The notes under the pieces were generated by a model. It did not search any database. It was not told the DNA's origin and saw only the letters and a program-made list of their open reading frames with translations. This document shows, one piece after another, positions 57,801 to 64,000 of a stretch of DNA of 64,000 bases; positions within the stretch are counted from its first letter, which is position 1, and each line of letters begins with the position of its first letter. The DNA is from Eurosta solidaginis (lineage: Eukaryota; Arthropoda; Insecta; Diptera; Tephritidae): assembly GCF_040869045.1 (NCBI RefSeq), contig NC_090319.1, positions 15,208,314 through 15,272,313 of the forward strand. The letters are read 5' to 3'. Made by a program: the position numbers and the translations under genes.

Positions 57801-58825
57801 CTTTGACTGCGTAGTCAGTTTTGTTTGTCTGCCATATTTTATGAGTGGCCCTTGTATATTTTGAGTGGTTATCTTAATAACAGGGGTCGATCTTATTCAA
57901 GCATCACCCTATTAGGGCTACCAGCTCGAAACTGCTCTATCTCAAACACTTTTTGAAGAACTAGGAAAACATTTTTAAATAGGGTGTTTTCGAAGCGGCT
58001 GCGGCAGTAAACGATTAAAAATTTGCGGCTCCTTTGCAATGAAGATCTTTCGACAATTGCAGGAATTAGTTTGAATTTGACATTGTTAAAATCTGACCAC
58101 AAGTCAAGTAACATGTTTGGATTCTTGATAAGACATTTGGTCCCAATGGAATCTTTACTATATAATACCTCATTTGCTATAAATAATTTGAGTTTTTCTT
58201 TAACTGCCGTAACTTGAATCTGGAGTACTCGGTCGTCTAATGGGAAGCGGTCTAATGTATGTAGTAAGATTTCATTTAACGGCGATTACAATTTCGTTGA
58301 GAGAAGGAAGGTGTGGTATAAAGTGAATCGTATATTACAAGAAAACTGACAGAAATCTACTTAGCTCAAGAAGGTACGGGAACATGCTATTTTGTTGCAC
58401 CACCCTAATGTAGGAAAATATTCTGGTATCATTGTTGTTTTTTTCAATCTTTACTAAAAAAAAATACATACACACATATGCGTTATATATTTGCGCCTCA
58501 TAAAATCACTCTACTAGGATAATAACTGACTTGACTTTAGTAGAGCAATAGATATTTTGGATTTTTCTCTTGTTTTTCGGCAACTTCGACAAAGCGACGT
58601 GTACGAATAGTGTACGTGTCCCAGTGCCAGTGACCGCATTTGATATAGTTAAAAGCGGCGCAAAGCAAAATAAAAAGAGGTAGCAACTTTAGCAAAACGA
58701 ACAAGAGCAGAGCCACAGAGCAAGCACACCAAAAATGTAGAGATCAAAGACATACCCATTTATGTATGTGTGAATGCACCCTCATTCTTTTATATGAAAG
58801 TAGCTACATTAGACTATGCCAAAGA
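57801..58825. other. Unrecognised DNA
   Basis: 57885-57980 has a CATCACCCTATTAGGGC start and AAATAGGGTGTTTTCGAAG words that weakly recall the foldback element at 43779. Otherwise nothing is recognised. Confidence 0.4.
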
Positions 58826-60240
58826 AAACAAGTAAAGAAGTATAAGTTCGAGTGAAACCGAACATTGCATACCCAGCTGTACACGTGAAATGCTGGTGTT
58901 TTTGGTTTGTGTGCTTAAGGGTGTTACAAGGTTGCGCAATAATACATATTCATATGGTTCTATTTTGAATTAATTTTTCTTCAAATTATGGTTCACGAAA
59001 CATAGAAAATTAGTGATAAAAGGGGCGGTGCCACACCCATTTTTTAAATTTGAAGTTTTTCCTATTTATTGCTATAACTCCACTTGGGAAATGTAATACC
59101 ATTGATACAAAGCTCGTTTTTGAAAAGATATAGCATATATTATTCGTCCAAGACGCTTTTAAAAATATTTTATATAAAAGTGGGCGTGGTCCTTAACCGA
59201 TTTCGTAAATTTTCATCAAAGCATTCCCTATAGTAGAGACAACCTCTCTGCCGAATTTTGTAACGATAGGTTTAACGATTTTTGATTTATGATTAATAAT
59301 ATTTGTAAAATAGATTTTATCACAAGTGGGCGGTGCCACGCCAATTTACAATTTTTTTTCAAATTTGTATCAAGAGTCTCAATATCAGTCTACACATCAA
59401 ATTTCAACATGTATCTGTATTATTTAATAAATAATCAGGTTTTTAGTGATTTCCAAAATGTTATATATATAAAAAGTGGGCGTGGTTATCATCCGATTTC
59501 GCTAATTTTCAATACCAATCTATTCTGGGTCCAGGTAAGTTCCTGTAATAAATTTGGCTCGATCAATTTTTTTCGATACTGATGATTTTGATATATAGAA
59601 GTCTATATTGAGACGAATATTAGTGACACTAAGTGATACTCACATCGCTAGTCTGATGCTAAGTAAATGAAGCCACAACAACAATAAAGCAGACCGTCAC
59701 TTGTATCTACATAAACGAATCAATCATTATGTCTTCACATGTGCCCATACAAGCAGCGGAGAGGAACGCACAAACACATGCATATATCTGAGATACTCCC
59801 AAAAGTAGGCAATCATCGGTGGAAGTATCACTCGCCTATACACGCGTATGAGGGGCTATAACGTGCATCTGTAGTTATAGCTGGTAATTTTATAGCTGGT
59901 AAACAAGTAGCAAATTCTAGAAATAGAAATGCCTAGAAATATGTTAACGAGGAAACCAAAGAGTATAAAAGCAGCAGCTGAGGCACGAGTAATCAGTTTG
60001 ATTTAAGCACACTATTTGTTGAGAAGTAGAAGCGTTATTGTGAAGTACTTTAATAAAGGCCATTTTGCATTATTGAATAGTGGAGTTATTTATTCAACAG
60101 TTTAGTGATTCGAACGTTAGTAGAGGATTGGGAATAAGCGGAATTGCACTAAATTCGTTACAATATCTATCCTGATTTCTTTGTACCTGTACAACCAACC
60201 GTTATCCATCCCTGTGTACAAGTACAGCTGGGTATAAAAA
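58826..60240 (-). mobile_element. DINE-1-like family 3 copy, split by a solo LTR
   Basis: On the minus strand it begins TATACCCAGCTGTACTTGTA (60239 leftward). It ends with subterminal CATACCCAGCTG-like sequence, a GTTCGGTTTCACTCGAAC hairpin (58845-58864) and CTTCTTTACTTGTTTTC. It contains GGGCGTGGT/CACGCC words and the TTGATATATAGAAGTCTATAT block also used by family 1. Without the LTR (59609-60162 plus ATAT) it is about 860 bp. It has no GTCCGTCC run. Confidence 0.7.
59609..60162 (+). mobile_element. Solo LTR, family L, copy 5 (554 bp)
   Basis: Starts TGAGACGAATATTAGTGACAC (copy 1 has TGTGACG), ends TTCGTTACA, and is flanked by ATAT (59605-59608 and 60163-60166). A TATA-like GAGTATAAAAGC lies near 59968, and AATAAAGGCC near 60051. 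Joining the flanks gives GTCTATATCTATCC, matching the uninterrupted GTCTATATCTATCTCG at 47593 in family 1, so the empty site is confirmed. Confidence 0.9.
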
Positions 60241-60264
60241 TCTTTCAGTACTTTTGGGGAACAT

Positions 60265-60440
60265 AGGGTTAGAAGTGTGAGTAGCAGTGGGAGTGGGAAT
60301 AGCAGTGGAAGTCTAAGTGGGAGTGGGAATGGGAGAGGGTGTGAAGTGGGTGTGGTGGGTGCGCTGGGATTGGGAGTAGGAGTTGCAGTGGGAGTGGTTG
60401 TAGTAGAGGGAGTGTGAGGGGGGTGGTGGTGAAAGTGAAA
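60265..60440. repeat. Hexanucleotide tract (GTGGGA)n, degenerate
   Basis: GGGAGTGGGAATAGCAGTGG-type purine-rich hexamers over about 170 bp. The minus-strand 110-codon frame (60117-60449) gives P/T/H-rich low-complexity sequence only. Confidence 0.85.
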
Positions 60441-60828
60441 GTGATGCACTGAGATAGAGAGAAGGGGGAATGGGGGGAAGAATTGTAGAATATAGTGAAA
60501 ATCGAAGATATAGAAAACGAGGAAGGAAGGGGTGAAGAAATAGGACAGAGAATACTGACAGAAAAACTGCGAAACTTTTTATTTTCTGATACGATCTAAT
60601 GTATCTTCACATAAGTATGAGCATATAGAAAATCATATGTAATATAGCCACAAAAGTATGATAAATATATTTAAAAATTAACTCATCCTATAAAATGAAA
60701 CTGCCATACACATATATACAAGCAGACATATAAACACACTCATTCATAAATTTAATTAACACAAAAACGAAACGAGCGAACTGAAAATTAATCCAAAGCA
60801 CGCCAAACACGCAGCAACCAAAAACTTA

Positions 60829-60861
<33 letters not shown>

Positions 60862-61285
60862 TAACAACGAAATACGCAGCGAAACAAGCAACTCACCATC
60901 CAAGCGACCATACAACAAAAAGCAGCCAAGAGCGATCAACTGACTATGTTAAGGCAAAACTTCAACAAATGGTCGGATGTGCATCCGCACACCTATACAT
61001 GCATACATACATACATACACATGCAATTTTGCTGGGATGGCTAGCTTAGCTGTTTGCTTGACGACAGCAAGACAGATGCTACATGGCCAACAGTAGCCGA
61101 CAACAAACTGGGTCAATGTCAGCGTTGGTAGAATTCAAAATATTTTAAATATGTTGGTACAAGTGTTTGTGAGCAAGTGTACAGTGCGTCACTGTTAATG
61201 TGATCCAATTCATCCAACTCCCATTCATCCGTCACACAGTTAACGATTCCGCTGTCCTATATTTATTTTTTTATACACTCCTTTT
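60441..61285. other. Unrecognised DNA with a CAG/CAA run and CATA microsatellite
   Basis: CAGCAGCAGCAGCAGCAACA at 60839-60858 and (CATA)n at 60996-61018. No open frame supports a polyglutamine protein. A purine-rich patch lies at 60450-60545. Confidence 0.45.
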
Positions 61286-61289
61286 TCGA

Positions 61290-61790
61290 GGTTATACGTG
61301 TTCCGAAACTAGCACCGGGGTCAGCTGATAGAACACAAAATTCTGGGTTGTCTGGGATGAGCTAAATTTTGGTAAGAATACTGGAATGCCTTAGATGAGA
61401 AAGCCCATAGACCATGTCACGCAGGCTGTTCAGTGAACAGTCCGACATTCAATGCCAAGAATGGTGTTGTTTTAAGAGCGCAGCTGATCGTAACCAGCTA
61501 CTTACGTTGAACGTATACTAATATTTTGGTGGTACTTGCAATATTAAACGTGGCCAGCCACACCACTACTCCATAGAGCAAGATTGGCTTGACTTCCATT
61601 TCCAAAAGCTGGTTTATTACCCATGGCGAGAGCCCTCAGTACTTACCAATGACCTTTCATTACCAGTACAAGGCAACCGAGGTCTTCCTAATCCTATCCT
61701 CCACATTTTTCTCTATGACAGTTTCCTGTCCAATATAATCTCCAGATATTTAGCTCTATCACAAACGAGAAAAATCAGCTGTTTTGTCAA
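61290..61790 (-). pseudogene. LINE RT C-terminal relic
   Basis: The minus strand at about 61552-61593 reads VKPILLYGVVVWLA, the conserved VxPxLLYGxxVW segment downstream of the RT domain in Jockey/LOA/I-type LINEs. The next codons to the right (minus strand, upstream) are AMGNKPAFGNGS-like. No continuous frame remains. It joins the minus-strand LINE relics elsewhere in the window. Confidence 0.6.
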
Positions 61791-61978
61791 TCAGTTAAAA
61801 CTTACAGCTTGCGCTGCCATCTGGCGTATGGTAGCAACTGACGGCAATGCAGTGCAAATATTCTCAATAGTGCCATAGTATAAATAGATTTCTTTGTTTG
61901 CTCACAATCGTTTAGTTTTAACAAATTATTTTTATAAAATGTAGTTAAACAAAAACACTACGACCAAATTTGCCCAAA

Positions 61979-62355
61979 AAAACAAAAAAAATAAAATAAA
62001 ATAAATGTAAGGCGCAATAATCTCCGAAGAGATCTAAGGCCGAGCTTCTCTTCCAATTTTCGTCGTGCTCCTCTTGATTTTTCCTACAAATTGGCCGGAC
62101 GGGACCTACATGTTTTATGCCGACTCCGAACGGCATCTGCAAGGCAGATGAGTTTTCACTGAGAGCTTTTCATGGCAGAAATATACCAGGAGCGCTTGCC
62201 AAACACTGCCGGGGGGGGACCCCGCTTAGAAAAATTTTCTTCTAATTGAAAAACCTTATTTCTAAAATTTTGATGTTGCTTTGCCCGGGACGTGAACCCA
62301 GGGCATACGGTATGGTAGGCGGAATACGCTGCCATCACACCACGGTGGCCGCCTG
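61979..62355 (-). mobile_element. tRNA-derived SINE, copy 3, full length (377 bp)
   Basis: On the minus strand: head GGCCACCGTGGTGTGATGGC with box A, TGGGTTCACGTCCCGGGCAA holding box B, the shared body with GCAGATGCCGTTCGGAGTCG and GTCCCGTCCGGCCAATTTG, and a TTTATTTTATTTTA tail. Flanks AAATTTGCCCAAA (61966-61978) and AAATTGCCCAAA (62356-62367) form a target duplication with one base lost. A run of about eight G replaces mixed sequence near 62211-62218. This is the longest copy and the best guide to the family. Confidence 0.9.
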
Positions 62356-62704
62356 AAATTGCCCAAAGCTCCCTAATAATCCGAATCTCCGTCTTTACAA
62401 CCAAAGTTTTATTTATAGATTTGGATGCCAAATAAGAGCGAAAAAGGGACCCGTACATAAAAATAACAAGTAGAAATAATATATATTATTATATGATTTT
62501 TTTTTTAATATTAAAGCATTTCAGTTTCAGACGTAATGGGGTAAAATGGAGTAAGGGCGTCAAAAAAGAGTTTCCAATTAATTGACACGTACCGCATGAA
62601 CACCCATTAGACGAAACTTCAACCACCAAATGTAAGTGTACCCAATTATTTAAGCAGACAGCCAGCCATTCAATTCCAGTCAGAAGAATCTTGTTACCCC
62701 ACCA
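62356..62704. other. Unrecognised DNA
   Basis: No gene or named repeat. AT-rich with a poly-T near 62498-62508. Confidence 0.4.
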
Positions 62705-62860
62705 AAGGAGGTTGCTCGCCCCCAATGGATAAACACAAGGTGTAATAGGGGTTTTTCAAAGCAAAACAAGGTGGCTCATCCCGCAGCCAATACCTTGGAG
62801 CCCCCAGTGCTCGCCCCTAATGAATAAATACAAGGTGTAACAGGTACATAGTGACCTCTC
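62705..62860. repeat. Tandem duplication, step about 95 bp
   Basis: GCTCGCCCCCAATGGATAAA with ACAAGGTGTAATAGG (from 62714) is repeated as GCTCGCCCCTAATGAATAAA with ACAAGGTGTAACAGG (from 62809). CAAGGTGGCTC and CCAAAGGAGGTTGCTC upstream words also correspond. Two copies only. Confidence 0.7.
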
Positions 62861-62928
62861 TCTAAGTAAAATAACATACAGTCCATTAAAATAATAATTT
62901 ATAAAATAAAAAAACGATAATAAATTTA

Positions 62929-63015
62929 AAAAAATGCTTGCTTGCAGTGGGCTTTGAACCCGCAACCCCAAACGTGTGAGTCGGGTACGTCATTCACTGT
63001 GCCACGACTCATACG
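62929..63015 (-). other. tRNA-like sequence (tRNA pseudogene or second SINE head)
   Basis: On the minus strand GTGGCACAGTGAATGACG fits box A (TRGCNNAGYNGG, two mismatches), and GCGGGTTCAAAGCCCAC about 46 bp on fits box B and can form a T-arm with one mismatch. A run of T (62929-62936 as A on plus) follows, like a Pol III terminator. The anticodon arm does not fold convincingly, so I do not call a functional tRNA. The adjoining 62705-62928 could be the body of a SINE unrelated to the first family. Confidence 0.45.
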
Positions 63016-64000
63016 CCTACAAGCGCATCAATTTACTCCCTTATAACTCATATCAAACTGCTCGCCCTCTACTGCCCACGCTTAGCTAGAGGTGTATTCG
63101 CAGCGATTGCTTATCAGACTCTATGGCCATCTGTATAAGAGCAGACTACATGTAGCCGTGTTTTCTTAGAGTTCATTTCAGCCCATCTTGCTCGATTTAA
63201 ATGAATCCATTCGGGTTAAGCGGTCCACGTGAAAGTTGTCTGAGATATTACTGTGCCCTCCGGGACTAGATGATGCTAATCGAAAGCAGTTCTTTGAATG
63301 CCGCTTAGATATATGGGTGGATGGCAAACGCTCCACACATTTAAAACTTAGTATGAACTATTTAATAATCTTTAACCTTGAACCACTTAATGCAATTTTT
63401 TTTCATTGACGCGGTGCTCTGAAGGAGGTTCACTTTCCCATAAAACATGCTAACAAGATTTCCCTCGTTCTCTAAGAATTTTCTAATTTCTACTGTGTAT
63501 AAAATGCGCATAATTTTTCAAATCTCTGGCTTACCAGATTATCGGAAAACCGATGGATCATGAACTGTGCCCGGAAAGACGTCATGACATCAACGGCAAT
63601 AACATCAATTGATCTTGTGACGAATTCAGACGGTTTAAAAGTCTATTGATGTTTTTACAATATGCGGCACTGGTCATAACGTCAAACTTTAAATGGTTAC
63701 CATATCAAAAGTATTGAAATTACGATGATTATTCTTATCTTGCCACATAATCAACTCATATTTTCTCAAGAGTCCAAATTGTCACATATTTTGTTTCAAA
63801 TCTGCACTTACTAAATTATGTTACCAACGGATGAATTAACAGTCAATTTAAATTATTTTCAATAATTTTTTACAGAAGTGACATAAGGTCAACTTAATTG
63901 ATCTTACGACCGCTTCAAATGACCACAGAGTTAACTTAAGTTATTACCGTGTGAAACGGCCGCAAAGTCAAATTTCAATATGCTTCAATGTCAACAATAC
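63016..64000. other. Unrecognised DNA at the right edge
   Basis: GACGTCATGACATCAACGG, CATAACGTCAAAC and AAGGTCAACTTAATTGATC words recur at irregular spacing from about 63575 to 63990 and may mark a degenerate repeat that continues outside the window. No gene is supported. Confidence 0.4.

Noticed and set aside
57138..57806. Hydrophobic plus-strand frames that look like membrane proteins
   Set aside because: They follow from TTCGGT/TTCTGG-type degenerate simple sequence; no conserved motif.
1..64000. CRISPR arrays, bacterial operons or phage modules
   Set aside because: No spacer-repeat pattern, ribosome-binding sites or dense coding; composition and mobile elements are those of an insect nuclear genome.

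Overview
This 64 kb window is eukaryotic, AT-rich and repeat-dominated. I find no intact host gene, exon series, rRNA or complete tRNA. It reads as intergenic or very long intronic DNA from a higher fly. A tephritid fruit fly is my best guess, but this is inference: the dispersed repeats that begin TATACTCAGCTGAG and end CCTTACTTGTTTTT, with GTCCGTCCGTCC runs and many CACGCCCAC-type words, have the architecture of the dipteran DINE-1/Helentron class, and the LTRs, SINEs and LINE relics are also insect-like. Most long open frames here come from stop-free tandem repeats and do not encode proteins.

Layout. 0-4.2 kb: tip of a DINE-1-like repeat, a decayed minus-strand LINE, a strand-switching TTTAGA array, and a 1.4 kb foldback element carrying a SINE. 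4.2-17.7 kb: mostly unrecognised AT-rich DNA, one solo LTR (7611-8157), three hexanucleotide arrays (9.36-10.17, 11.69-13.58 and 17.13-17.73 kb) and a decayed satellite with a period near 210 bp (about 14.9-16.1 kb). 17.7-29.8 kb: more LINE relics, three copies of the same LTR family (one split by a 1.5 kb DINE-1-like element) and a small 35-bp minisatellite.

29,834-35,425 is the best-defined object: a Ty3/gypsy-type LTR retrotransposon with 223-bp LTRs, a perfect ATAT target duplication, and gag, protease, reverse transcriptase, RNase H and integrase in order, without env. It is dead. There are four frameshifts (one at the RT catalytic YxDD box), one in-frame stop, and a 406-bp TA-flanked inverted-repeat element inside pol. 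35.4-45 kb holds further DINE-1-like copies, a SINE with a 17-bp target duplication, a 343-bp foldback element and degenerate tandem DNA. 45.0-47.7 kb is a long DINE-1-like copy containing a tandem array of about 130 bp period. 48.25-55.06 kb is a threefold nest: a second DINE-1-like family contains an ACTAGCC-headed repeat, which contains about 4.5 kb of an 89-bp minisatellite. 55-64 kb has LINE relics, a degenerate TTCGGT-type tract, a third DINE-1-like family with a solo LTR inside it, a GTGGGA array, a third SINE copy and a separate tRNA-like sequence.

The parts work together as a record of insertion rather than as a pathway. LTRs sit inside DINE-1-like elements and the reverse, SINEs sit inside both, and several empty sites can be read directly, so relative ages can be ordered. 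I found no convincing new enzymatic or defence system. The most unusual items are the stop-free 89-bp minisatellite with its nesting, the hexamer-dominated simple-repeat landscape, the three DINE-1-like families that share one terminal design, and the frame-neutral insertion in pol.
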